A stretch of 64,000 nucleotides of DNA from Myxococcales bacterium (GTDB lineage: Bacteria; Myxococcota; UBA796; SXON01). Positions 1-7,888 of the stretch are shown piece by piece (the first letter of the stretch is position 1; each line of letters starts with the position of its first letter). The DNA is taken from contig SHYX01000022.1 in the NCBI GenBank assembly GCA_009692585.1, positions 1-64,000 of the forward strand. Direction: 5' to 3'. The notes beneath the pieces are model-generated. The model did no database searches. It was not told the DNA's origin and saw nothing but the letters and a program-made list of their open reading frames with translations. A program made the translations under genes and the position numbers.

Positions 1-1
1 A

Positions 2-78
2 TGGCTCCCGCTCCCTGACTTGAACAGGGGACCCACGGATTAACAGTCCGTTGCTCTAACCAACTGAGCTAAGCGGGA
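2..78 (-). tRNA. tRNA-Asn (GTT)
   Basis: Read on the minus strand, the sequence folds as a standard 77-nt cloverleaf. The acceptor stem TCCCGCT pairs with AGCGGGA, followed by discriminator G and an encoded CCA end. The D-arm is AGCTCAGTTGGTTAGAGC, and the anticodon loop CTGTTAA carries GTT, giving asparagine. The T-loop reads TTCAAGT. The CCA is genomically encoded. Confidence 0.96.
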
Positions 79-112
79 ATGCCGCCGCATCTATGCGCCG
101 ACCCCCCGGCCG

Positions 113-460
113 TCAAGTCCCCGCCGCGCCGCGCCGCACGCCCCCCCCGTGCTCACCCCGCCCCCCGCCTCCCACGGCACCACTGACGATGCGAAGTTCC
201 CGCTTCCGTCCATGCTCCTTCGCGTGAGCCGCGAGCGTCTCGCGTGGCCGCGGTGCGGCCCTGGTGCTCAGCCGCTCGCGGACCAGCTCCCGCGTCACCG
301 CCATGATGGCCGCCACGGCCTCGCTGAACGGGGCTTCGTTGTCCTTGGACGGCCGGGTGGTGCCCACCTCCTTGCGCACCGATTGGAGCTCGGCCGCATG
401 GATCTCGTCCTCCGTCGCCGGGGGCTGAAAATTGAACACTGGGCGGATGTTCCTACACAT
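113..460 (-). CDS. DUF2277 family protein
   Basis: This is a 115-residue protein whose N-terminus, MCRNIRPVFNFQPPATEDEI, matches the signature I know for the DUF2277 family (Met-Cys-Arg-Asn-Ile, then FNFxPPAT). The following ELQSVRKEVGTTRPSKDNEA segment also fits the family. The function of the family is unknown. I start at the ATG that begins this signature rather than at the longer upstream reading, which has no family resemblance and overlaps the neighbouring lipoprotein gene. The last 20 or so residues are Gly/Arg-rich and extend past the usual family length of about 90-100 residues. It lies between the tRNA-Asn gene and a small lipoprotein gene on the same strand. Confidence 0.85.
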   Translation of the reverse strand: MCRNIRPVFNFQPPATEDEIHAAELQSVRKEVGTTRPSKDNEAPFSEAVAAIMAVTRELVRERLSTRAAPRPRETLAAHAKEHGRKRELRIVSGAVGGGGRGEHGGGVRRGAAGT

Positions 461-494
461 GGCGGATCCGTGGTGTGGGCGTCCGGGCCCGCGT

Positions 495-779
495 TCAACC
501 CGCCGATTCCGCGGGTGGGTCGCAGGTCGCCGCACCGGACTCGGCGTCCAAGTAGGCCTGGGCGGCGTTGCAATCGACGGCGGTGAACGCCGCGGCCTGA
601 CAGCTGTACCAGTCCCCGTAGACGTCCTCCTGCTCCGACGTCCAGTTTCCGCAGATCGTCTCCGCGTCGTACACCGTGTCCCCCCCCGATTCGTCCGAGC
701 AGTCCTGGCGAACCAGCACGTAGTCGGCGCATGAGTTTCCCGAGTTGCAGCCGGCATGGAGGGCGACCAGGAGGAGCAT
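495..779 (-). CDS. Small Cys-rich lipoprotein, unknown function
   Basis: A 94-residue protein starts with a short hydrophobic signal ending in a lipobox (MLLLVALHAGC), so it is probably exported and lipid-anchored. The mature part is acidic with cysteines spaced through it (CADY, QDCS, TICGNW, SCQAA, DCNAA, TCDPP), suggesting a small disulfide-stabilised fold. It resembles the many short Cys-rich lipoproteins of myxobacterial genomes but I recognise no named family. A similar small Cys-rich lipoprotein is encoded at 16965-17327. The 34 bases between it and the DUF2277 gene leave room for co-transcription. Confidence 0.7.
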   Translation of the reverse strand: MLLLVALHAGCNSGNSCADYVLVRQDCSDESGGDTVYDAETICGNWTSEQEDVYGDWYSCQAAAFTAVDCNAAQAYLDAESGAATCDPPAESAG

Positions 780-931
780 GGCCGGCGAGTATCATGCCAC
801 CGTGCGGGCGGCTGCCAGTCGGTTTCCGCGACCCGTCGTCGCTTCCGGCCTCCAACCTTCGGTAACGCGCAGCTCTTCGGCCGCTCACCCAGCGCGCCGG
901 CCACTCCCGTGGCCCCGGCCGCCCCGCGAAT

Positions 932-1456
932 TCATAGGCGCGAGGGCAGGAACTCCTCCGGTCGATGAAAGTCGGGCGTGGGCGCCGTCAACCTCGCGGC
1001 GGTCAGGTAGCGGCGCTCCGGGTCGCAACCATGGATGGCGTTGGCGTTGACGCGCCAGGCTCCGGGCGCGCCGGGAGGAAGGCAGTCCGCCGGCACCACC
1101 GCGCGCCCCCGCCAGCGGGCGCCTTCGATGGTCGCGGAAAAAATCAGAGGCAGGCACCTGCCCACGTCATTTCGGATGCCCACCAATCGAAGCACCAGGT
1201 GGTGGCCGTGCGGACTCAGCTCCACCTCGACGTATTCGGGCGCCATCCCGGCGGCGACGAACACCTCGACGACCTCGTGCTCCCAGAGCTTCCAGGTCGG
1301 CCCGATCGGCGCTGCGGGGGCGGGGTCGTCGTGAAAGGGGGCGTCCACGTCGATCACGAGTCCCTCGCCGGTCACGGTCAAAAAAACAGTGACGACCTCC
1401 TCCGGTCGGGCCGGAGTGCCATCCCATACCAGCCCCGTCTGCAGGCGCTGGCTCAC
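932..1456 (-). CDS. UPF0462 (C4orf33-like) family protein
   Basis: A 174-residue protein follows the pattern of the UPF0462/C4orf33 family. It has TWDG-like LVWDGTPARPEE near the start, VDAPFHDDPAP, then LWEHEVVEVFV, YVEVELSPHGHHLVLRL, and a closing AIHG...PDFHRPEEF block. These blocks occur in the order known from the eukaryotic C4orf33 protein, over nearly its whole length. The fold is probably carbohydrate-binding (CBM9-like) by analogy, but no activity is established. The GTG start directly abuts the stop of the dihydrolipoyl dehydrogenase gene (TAA then GTG), so it is very likely translated from the same transcript. Why it follows an E3 gene is unclear. Confidence 0.82.
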   Translation of the reverse strand: MSQRLQTGLVWDGTPARPEEVVTVFLTVTGEGLVIDVDAPFHDDPAPAAPIGPTWKLWEHEVVEVFVAAGMAPEYVEVELSPHGHHLVLRLVGIRNDVGRCLPLIFSATIEGARWRGRAVVPADCLPPGAPGAWRVNANAIHGCDPERRYLTAARLTAPTPDFHRPEEFLPSRL

Positions 1457-2842
1457 TTAAAGATGGGCCCCTTTCCCCAGGGCCTCCGCCACTGCCTCCG
1501 CCATGGCTTCGCCCACGGTCGGATGCGCATGCACCGTGTGGAGGAAGTGCTCCGCCGTCACTTCGGCGCCCCGGGCCATGACGAAGTTGGCGAGCAGCTC
1601 GCTGACGTCGTGGCCGACGAGGTGCGCCCCGAGAATCTCGCCGTGTTTCTTTCCCACCAGGACCTTCACGAACCCCTCGGACGCGCCGATGGCACGGGCC
1701 TTGCCGTTTGCGGAGAGCGGGAACTTCCCGACCGTGAACAGGAGCCCCTTGGCCTTGGCCGCCGCTTCGGTCAGGCCGACGCTGGCGATCTGGGGTTGGC
1801 AATACGTCGCTGCGGGCATGTTGCCATAGTCGACGTCGGGGACGTGCTCGCCGGCGATACGACCGACGCACACATGGGCCTCGGCGTAGGCGGTGTGGGC
1901 CAGGGCGGGCGGGCCGCAGACGTCCCCGATGGCGTAGACGCCAGCCACGCTGGTGCGGTAGCTGCTGTCGACCTTGATGTTGCCGCGCTCGAGCGCCACA
2001 CCCGCCGCTTCGAGCCCGATGTTCTCGACATTGGGCGCGACCCCCACCGCGAGGAGCGCGTGACTCGCGCGGAGCACGCGACCATCGGCGAGGGTCAGCA
2101 CCGCCTCGTCGCCCTCCCGCCGGGCCGAGCGACACTGCGCGCCGGTGATGATCTCCACCCCCGCCTTCTTGAACGAGCGCGCGATCTCGGCGCTGACGTC
2201 GGCGTCTTCGAGGGGGCACACGCGGTCCGCGCCCTCAACCAACGTCACCTTGGTGCCGAAGCTGTTGTAGAAGTAGGCGAACTCCAGGCCGATGGCCCCG
2301 CTGCCGAGCACCAGGACCGACCCGGGCTGGGTGGGGCTGGCGATGGCCTCCCGGTAGGTCAGGACGCGCTCGCCGTCGATATCCATCCCCGGGAACAGCC
2401 TGGCGCGTGCGCCGGTCGCGACGATGATGTGCTTTGCGGTGACCGTGGCGGTGCCGTCCTTCGCCGCGATGCTCACGGCGCCGGCTCCGGAGAGGCTCGC
2501 GGTCCCCGCCAGGACCTCGACGCCGTATTTCTTCAGCAAGAACCGAACGCCGCGCTCGCTCTGGTCGGCGATCTTCCGGCTGCGGCCGATGACCTTGGCC
2601 CAGTCGTGGCGGGGGTTGTCGAGCCCAAGCCCGAAATGTGAGGCTTCGTCCTTGATGAACTGGTACTGCTCGGCGGCGCGCAGGAGCGCCTTGGACGGGA
2701 TGCAGCCCCAGTTCAGGCAGACGCCGCCGAGGCGCTCTTTCTCCACGCACGCGACGCGCAGCTTGCGTTGGGCGGCGAGGATGGCGGCCAGGTAGCCACC
2801 GGGGCCGCTGCCGATGACCAGGACGTCGTAGTTGTCAGCCAA
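1457..2842 (-). CDS. lpdA: Dihydrolipoyl dehydrogenase (E3)
   Basis: The 461-residue flavoprotein reoxidises dihydrolipoamide on the E2 subunit of 2-oxoacid dehydrogenase complexes, passing electrons via FAD to NAD+. The FAD-binding GSGPGG is at residues 11-16. The redox-active disulfide pair is C42/C47 in GGVCLNWGCIPSK. The NAD-binding LGSGAIGLEFAY motif is near residue 180, and the C-terminal active-site His/Glu pair sits in HAHPTVGEAM (about residues 438-447). The start is TTG with a GGAG element upstream. It lies on the same strand as the pyruvate dehydrogenase E1/E2 genes, separated from them by a decayed SRPBCC gene and the SGNH-like gene, so it is the probable E3 of that complex. Confidence 0.97.
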   Translation of the reverse strand: MADNYDVLVIGSGPGGYLAAILAAQRKLRVACVEKERLGGVCLNWGCIPSKALLRAAEQYQFIKDEASHFGLGLDNPRHDWAKVIGRSRKIADQSERGVRFLLKKYGVEVLAGTASLSGAGAVSIAAKDGTATVTAKHIIVATGARARLFPGMDIDGERVLTYREAIASPTQPGSVLVLGSGAIGLEFAYFYNSFGTKVTLVEGADRVCPLEDADVSAEIARSFKKAGVEIITGAQCRSARREGDEAVLTLADGRVLRASHALLAVGVAPNVENIGLEAAGVALERGNIKVDSSYRTSVAGVYAIGDVCGPPALAHTAYAEAHVCVGRIAGEHVPDVDYGNMPAATYCQPQIASVGLTEAAAKAKGLLFTVGKFPLSANGKARAIGASEGFVKVLVGKKHGEILGAHLVGHDVSELLANFVMARGAEVTAEHFLHTVHAHPTVGEAMAEAVAEALGKGAHL

Positions 2843-2887
2843 GGGAGACTCCGCGGGTGGGCTGCGAAGCTATCCGGGCGGCGGTGC

Positions 2888-3140
2888 CTACGCGGTCGCG
2901 GCGACGGACGCGTTGGGCTGAACGGGCGCGATGGCCGCTTCCGCGTCCCTACGCACGGTGGCGTCGGCCTCGACCAGCGGCTTCAGCTGCGTGAGCCCCT
3001 TCTCGGGTTCTGCTCGATGGCCCAGGACACCTCGTTGTCGGCGATGGACTTCACCGCCATCTTGCCGTGCCTGACCTGGTCGTTGCCGGTCCACTCGTAC
3101 CAGACGCCGACGCCGGTGAAGCCGGGCGGCATCGGTGGCC
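2888..3140 (-). pseudogene. Decayed SRPBCC (polyketide cyclase-like) gene
   Basis: On the minus strand one frame reads PPGFTGVGVWYEWTGNDQV followed by RHGKMAVKSIADNEVSW, the typical strand pattern of SRPBCC/polyketide-cyclase proteins (a tyrosine-tryptophan 'WTGND' turn followed by a 'G-x-M-x-I/V' strand). It then hits a stop. The tail continues in a different frame as EKGLTQLKPLVEAD, which resembles the end of such proteins. The N-terminal part and most of the middle are missing. I read this as a frameshifted, internally deleted remnant. It occupies the 320-base gap between the E3 gene and the SGNH-like gene. Confidence 0.5.
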
Positions 3141-3161
3141 TGACAAGGGCGGCCAAGCAGC

Positions 3162-5537
3162 CTACTCCCGCGCGCGGTCGCTGATTCCGGCGTCGAGCAG
3201 CACCGGCGATGCGTCGGGGGGCACGCGCACATCGATGCGGAGGGTGCGGGCTACGGCGCCGGTCGTCGGCGCCGGTAGCGGCAACGAGGTTCCTGCGAGT
3301 ACCGACGCGATCGCGACGTCGCCTTCGAACAACACGTCGTCACCGCGGGAAACGCGCACCGCGTAGTTGCCTGTGGGCGGGGAGGGGTCGTTGCTCTGGC
3401 CGCTGAGCTCCAGCGCGCGAGGTGGCCCCGAGAGGCTCCGGTGTTGTCTGGGGCCGAGTTCGGCGGTCAGTCGGTCGCCGGGGAGGAGCCACTGCTGCTG
3501 GTCACACCGGCGACTGTCGCGAAACCGCAGCACATAGGCGCGACCGTTGGCGCCCGGTTCGGTGCCGTCGCTCGTTGCGTACCAGACGAGGTTCTCATGG
3601 TGGTGGGTGCGAAGCAGGCCGGGACGGTGTTTCGGTACGGCGTCGGCGACCACAACCGGCAGGGCCACGCCGTTTTCGGTGACCTCGTAGGCGGTACAGC
3701 CGACCGTGTTGACGAAGGGCACCTGGAAGCGACCGCCCTTGCCCAGCGGACCAAGGTCGACGGCCTCGGGCACGGGCGGTGGCGCGGCGTAGGCGGGAGC
3801 CTCGGAAAACACCGCCGAGACGTGGGCGGGAGCGGGGCGCACCGCCCAGATCGGCGCGTTGCCGGCGTCCAGTGTCAGTTCGTCGACCAGCATGAACGCA
3901 CTGCCGGCACCTGCCCGGACCTCGATGGACAGCGGGCCTCCCCCGAGGGCCTCCGCCTCGGCTTCCCAGCGGCCCGTCCCGGTGGGTGTCAGCGCGACGG
4001 GCCGACCGTCGATCACCAGCGTCGTATCCGGGGGCTCCGCTCCGAACGACCTGGCGTGGACGCGAATGCGGAGACGGCCGGGCTCGGGCGCCTCCGCCCA
4101 CCTCCAGACCAGGGCTCCGCCGGGGTACACCCAGTGGGAAGCGGCGCGGCCGCCGCGCAGGACGGCGTCGGCGGCGAGCTGCAACGCGGGCTCCGGGGCG
4201 TCCGGGGTCGGTGCCGACACCGTCAGGGACTTCCCCACCATCGCCCAGGTCCCGGTGCACCCTGCCAGCTGCGCCCGCGTGTCGGCGGGTGTCAGGGGGG
4301 TGTCGCCAAGGACCGCGACCAGCGGCGACGCGGCGTTGGCGCCCGCCGCGAACAGCTCCTGGGTGGTGACCGGCGGCAGTCGCGGATACGTCGCCTTGTG
4401 GACGCACCCGTGTTGCGCGGTACGTCCGACCGTCAGTTGCTTGGGCCGCGGCCCCGCCACCCGCGTGACGGTGGGCGGGATGTGGGGACCTCTTATGTTG
4501 GCGCCGAGGGCACCGATGTCGGCCAGTGCTTCGCCGGCCGCGAGCGAGAAGACGGCGGCGCCCTTGGGGCTCAGATGGCGCCCGTCGCGGTAGTACCGCG
4601 CCGGGAAGGACAGGTCGCGGAGGTCGACAAAGCCGACGTCCTGGTCGTGGAGGTACTGCACCACGGCGGCTTCGCCCGCGGGCGAGAGGCGCTGTCCGTA
4701 CGGCTTCGCCGGACTCACCGGGGGCAGCACCACGGCGATCTCCGACCCGTTCGCGTGCGCGAGCGCGACGAGGTCCGGGAGGAAGGTGAGCGCCGGGTCG
4801 TCCAGTCCGGTGGCGAGGCGTACCTCCGCGTCCTCGCCGACCTCGACCCCGGGGAGCAGGCGGACCGGAACTTCCATCCCGTTGGCCTGCTGAACGGCGA
4901 ACACCGCATCCGCGGCGGCGGTCGAGAGCGTCTCGCCGTCGCCGCCAAAACCGAAGCTGACAAAGAGCCGGCGGGTGGCCGCCACCCACCCGTCGCGGAG
5001 CTGGCCGCGTTGGGCCATGGCCAGCCGCCAGGGGTCGGCTGCCGAGGGGAGCCCACCCTTCTGGGCGAGCGGCTCATCGACCTCGGCGGAGAGCTCCGCC
5101 AGCACCGACACCCGGTCGGTGGGCACCCGACCCTGCATCATCGTGCCCATCGTCGCGACCAGGACGACCAATCGGGGCCGGGCGCCGTTGCGATAGACGC
5201 GGTCCTTCAGGATCGCGTACCACATCGCGCTGGCGGAGCCCGGCTCGCCCAGGACCGAGATGCGCAGGTCGGGCTCGCCGAGCCCCGCCGCAAGCTGCGC
5301 GGCGTTGGTGTTGGTCACGCAGAAGGACGAGCCGAGGGCGACGAGCTCAGGGTTCTTCTTCTGAACCTCGGCGTTCTGCGCCAGGACATGAAGCGAGGGG
5401 GTCCAGGGCTCGATGGTGGTGAGGGTCTTGGCGCCTCCGCCGAGCACCAACGCGGGCCCCAGGACGGCGCACAGCCCTGCCAGCAGGGTCGCGCCCCGTC
5501 CGAAGCGGCGTCCAAAGCGGGGCGGCGTCGCGACCAT
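3162..5537 (-). CDS. Secreted SGNH-hydrolase-like protein, unknown function
   Basis: A 791-residue protein has an N-terminal hydrophobic segment (TLLAGLCAVLGPALVLGG) after basic residues, so it is exported or anchored facing outward. The first 340 residues look like an SGNH/GDSL-type fold. A first block reads LVALGSSFCVTNTNAAQL, with GSS where GDS or GSD is usual. A closing block, YYRDGRHLSPKGAAVFS, has the spaced Asp...His of the catalytic DxxH element. The C-terminal half is probably beta-rich and binding-type. I chose the ATG whose A overlaps the stop of the E2 gene (TAATG), which makes it the last gene of the pdh operon. SGNH proteins of this kind usually partner membrane O-acyltransferases, and none is visible here. 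The substrate is unknown. Confidence 0.65.
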   Translation of the reverse strand: MVATPPRFGRRFGRGATLLAGLCAVLGPALVLGGGAKTLTTIEPWTPSLHVLAQNAEVQKKNPELVALGSSFCVTNTNAAQLAAGLGEPDLRISVLGEPGSASAMWYAILKDRVYRNGARPRLVVLVATMGTMMQGRVPTDRVSVLAELSAEVDEPLAQKGGLPSAADPWRLAMAQRGQLRDGWVAATRRLFVSFGFGGDGETLSTAAADAVFAVQQANGMEVPVRLLPGVEVGEDAEVRLATGLDDPALTFLPDLVALAHANGSEIAVVLPPVSPAKPYGQRLSPAGEAAVVQYLHDQDVGFVDLRDLSFPARYYRDGRHLSPKGAAVFSLAAGEALADIGALGANIRGPHIPPTVTRVAGPRPKQLTVGRTAQHGCVHKATYPRLPPVTTQELFAAGANAASPLVAVLGDTPLTPADTRAQLAGCTGTWAMVGKSLTVSAPTPDAPEPALQLAADAVLRGGRAASHWVYPGGALVWRWAEAPEPGRLRIRVHARSFGAEPPDTTLVIDGRPVALTPTGTGRWEAEAEALGGGPLSIEVRAGAGSAFMLVDELTLDAGNAPIWAVRPAPAHVSAVFSEAPAYAAPPPVPEAVDLGPLGKGGRFQVPFVNTVGCTAYEVTENGVALPVVVADAVPKHRPGLLRTHHHENLVWYATSDGTEPGANGRAYVLRFRDSRRCDQQQWLLPGDRLTAELGPRQHRSLSGPPRALELSGQSNDPSPPTGNYAVRVSRGDDVLFEGDVAIASVLAGTSLPLPAPTTGAVARTLRIDVRVPPDASPVLLDAGISDRARE

Positions 5538-6907
5538 TAGCCGACCGCGAGCATTCCGGGGTTCTCCACGTACCCGCGCAGCGCCTCCAGGAACCGGGCC
5601 CCCAAGGCCCCGTCGATGACCCGGTGATCGCAGGTCATCGTCACGCTCATCCGCCACTGCGCCACGACCACGCCATTCTGCACCGCGGGCACCGGCGCCG
5701 CGCTGCCGACAGCCAGGATCGCCGCTTCAGGCGGGTTGAGGATGGCAGTGAACTGCTCGATGGAGAACATCCCGAGGTTGCTGATGGTGAAGCTGCCGCC
5801 GGTGTACTCCTCGGCCAGAAGCTTGCCCTCGCGGGCACGCGCGGCGAGGGCCCGCACCTCGGCGCCGATCTCGACGATGGACTTCTGGTCGGCATCGCGC
5901 ACCACCGGGGTGATGAGCCCCTCGGGCAGCGCCACCGCGACGCCGACGTCGACGCTGCCTTTCTGGACGATGGTGTCACCCGCCCACTGGGCGTTGACGG
6001 CCGGCACCTCGCGCAGGGCGGCAGCCACGCAGCGGACCAGCACGTCGTTGACCGAGATGCGAGCGCCGTCCTTTCCGGCCCGACGCGCCACGGCGTCCTT
6101 GAGCGCCATCACGGCCGTCGCGTCGAACGACGTCGTCAGGTAGAAGACCGGAACCTGCTGGTGCACGTCGGTCAGGCGTCGCGCGATGGTCTTGCGCATC
6201 TGGGTCACGCGCGAGGTCTGGTCGGTGCCGCGCGCCGGCGACCGCCCGCCTGCCGAGGCGCCTTCCACGTCGGCGGCGACGATGCGTCCGCCCGGGCCAC
6301 TGCCGCGCACTCGCGACAGCTTCACGCCGGCCTCTTCGGCCAGCTTGCGAGCCAGAGGCGACGCCATCACCCGCGGCACCGGCGACACGAAGGGGGGGCG
6401 CGCCTCCATGAACGAAGCGTCGAGCGTGCGTCCGTGCCAAGCCGTCGCCTCGGAGTGACCGGGCTCGCCAACAGCGGCGGGGGGAGGGGAGGTGGGCTGA
6501 CCGGCGGCGGCCGCAACGGGGGAGGTGGCGGCGACGGTCGGGGTCGCCTCCGCGGTCGCGACCGCCGTCGCCGTCGCCGTCGGGGCCGCGGTGTCCGCCA
6601 CGACCGGGGCCGCCGCCGCCGCGACCATCGCCGCGTACGCCGCCACCAGCGCGCTGATGTCTTCGTCGGCGCGCAACCCGATGATGGCGATGGGCTGCCC
6701 GGGCGGCACCTCCTGACCCTCGGCGGCCAGGTGCTTCAGCATCACCCCCTTGTCGAAGACCTCGATCTCCATGGTGGCTTTATCTGTTTCTACCGATGCA
6801 ATCGCCTGTGAGGAGACCAGGGCCGACCCTTCCGGGGCCAGCCACTTTCCCACGACGCCCACCGTCATCGTCGGCGACGCCTGCGGCATGACGAAGAATT
6901 CAGCCAT
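5537..6907 (-). CDS. pdhC: Pyruvate dehydrogenase E2, dihydrolipoamide acetyltransferase
   Basis: The 456-residue E2 core transfers the acetyl group from lipoamide to CoA. It has one N-terminal lipoyl domain with the lipoylated lysine at K43 (VETDKATMEIE), then an Ala/Thr/Pro-rich flexible linker. An E1/E3-binding domain (SPLARKLAEEAGVKLSRVRG) is near residues 180-215, followed by the catalytic domain ending in HRVIDGALGARF with the active-site His at about residue 428. The ATG overlaps the E1-beta stop by one base. The gene continues directly into the SGNH-like gene. All parts of a functional E2 are present. The substrate is assigned as pyruvate from the E1 pair and linker type; a branched-chain 2-oxoacid role cannot be fully excluded. 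Confidence 0.95.
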   Translation of the reverse strand: MAEFFVMPQASPTMTVGVVGKWLAPEGSALVSSQAIASVETDKATMEIEVFDKGVMLKHLAAEGQEVPPGQPIAIIGLRADEDISALVAAYAAMVAAAAAPVVADTAAPTATATAVATAEATPTVAATSPVAAAAGQPTSPPPAAVGEPGHSEATAWHGRTLDASFMEARPPFVSPVPRVMASPLARKLAEEAGVKLSRVRGSGPGGRIVAADVEGASAGGRSPARGTDQTSRVTQMRKTIARRLTDVHQQVPVFYLTTSFDATAVMALKDAVARRAGKDGARISVNDVLVRCVAAALREVPAVNAQWAGDTIVQKGSVDVGVAVALPEGLITPVVRDADQKSIVEIGAEVRALAARAREGKLLAEEYTGGSFTISNLGMFSIEQFTAILNPPEAAILAVGSAAPVPAVQNGVVVAQWRMSVTMTCDHRVIDGALGARFLEALRGYVENPGMLAVG

Positions 6908-7887
6908 CAGGCCCTCCCCATGACGCGCCGGGCCGCGGTCACGATGCGTTCCGGGTCGATGACCACCAGTTTTTCCAGGATGGTCGCGTAGGGTTCGGGC
7001 ACGTCGCGGTTGCAGACCCGCAACACCGGCGCGTCCAAGAGGTCAAAGCAGCTCTCCATGATGCGCGCGCTGATCTCGGCCGCCACACCGGCGAAGAGGT
7101 GACCCTCCTGGACCACGACCACGCGGTGGGTCTTGGCGACGGCGTTGAAGATCGCGTCGTGGTCGAGCGGCCGGAGCGACCGCAGGTCCAGCACCTGCGC
7201 GGAGATTCCCTCCTTCGCCAGTTCGTCCGCCGCTTTTAGGCAGGTGTGCACTGGCTTTCCCCAGCTGATGAGGGTCAGGTCGGTGCCGTCCCGCTTCAGG
7301 TCGGCGACGCCGAAGGGGACGAGGTGCTCGCCATCCGGGACCTCACCCTTCCAGCCGTACATCAGCTCACTCTCCAGGAAGACCACCGGGTTGTTGTCCC
7401 GGATCGCGGTCTTCAGGAGCCCCTTGGCGTCGGCCGGAGTGGCTGGGCACACCACCTTGAGGCCCGGAAAGTGGGCGTACAAGCTGTCGACGCTGGTGCT
7501 GTGCTGGGCGGCGAGGTTCTCTGCGTGACCATTGGGGCCGCGGAAGACGACCGGGCAGGGGTACTGTCCGGCGCTCATCTGGTAGACCTTGGCCGCGCTG
7601 TTGATCACCTGGTCGAAGGCGACGAGGCTGAAGTTGAAGGTCATGAACTCGATGATGGGCCGCATTCCTGCCATCGCGGCGCCCACGCCCAGGCCGGCAA
7701 AGCCCGTCTCGGCGATCGGCGTGTCCACCACGCGGTCGGGACCGAACTCCGCCAGCATGCCCTGACTCACCTTGTAGGCCCCGTCGTACTCGGCGACCTC
7801 CTCACCCATGAGGAACACCGTCGGGTCGCGACGCATCTCCTCGACCATGGCTTGCCGCAGGGCCTCACGCATTGCGATCATCGCCAT
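6907..7887 (-). CDS. pdhB: Pyruvate dehydrogenase E1 component, beta subunit
   Basis: A 326-residue transketolase-fold subunit pairs with the alpha subunit to decarboxylate pyruvate on thiamine diphosphate. Recognisable blocks are LMGEEVAEYDGAYKVSQGM near the N-terminus, ETGFAGLGVGAAMAGMRPI, FNFSLVAFDQVINSAAK, and the C-terminal transketolase-C segment VVVVQEGHLFAGVAAEI. Length and motif order fit PDH E1-beta. It starts two bases after the alpha stop and ends in a one-base overlap with E2, so the three genes form one tight operon. Confidence 0.96.
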   Translation of the reverse strand: MAMIAMREALRQAMVEEMRRDPTVFLMGEEVAEYDGAYKVSQGMLAEFGPDRVVDTPIAETGFAGLGVGAAMAGMRPIIEFMTFNFSLVAFDQVINSAAKVYQMSAGQYPCPVVFRGPNGHAENLAAQHSTSVDSLYAHFPGLKVVCPATPADAKGLLKTAIRDNNPVVFLESELMYGWKGEVPDGEHLVPFGVADLKRDGTDLTLISWGKPVHTCLKAADELAKEGISAQVLDLRSLRPLDHDAIFNAVAKTHRVVVVQEGHLFAGVAAEISARIMESCFDLLDAPVLRVCNRDVPEPYATILEKLVVIDPERIVTAARRVMGRA

Positions 7888-7888
7888 G

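Noticed and set aside
2..78. The tRNA-Asn gene as an integration site of a genomic island starting in this window
   Set aside because: No integrase and no repeat of the tRNA 3' end were seen downstream; neighbours are ordinary chromosomal genes.
965..2641. A 558-codon open frame on the plus strand opposite lpdA
   Set aside because: It is a GC-rich antisense shadow of lpdA and UPF0462; the composition is His/Gly/Arg-rich with no domain, while the minus strand has full family motifs.
3441..5540. A 699-codon plus-strand open frame opposite the SGNH-like gene
   Set aside because: It has no recognisable domain, an extreme Arg/Gly/His composition and no signal or start site; it is an antisense shadow.
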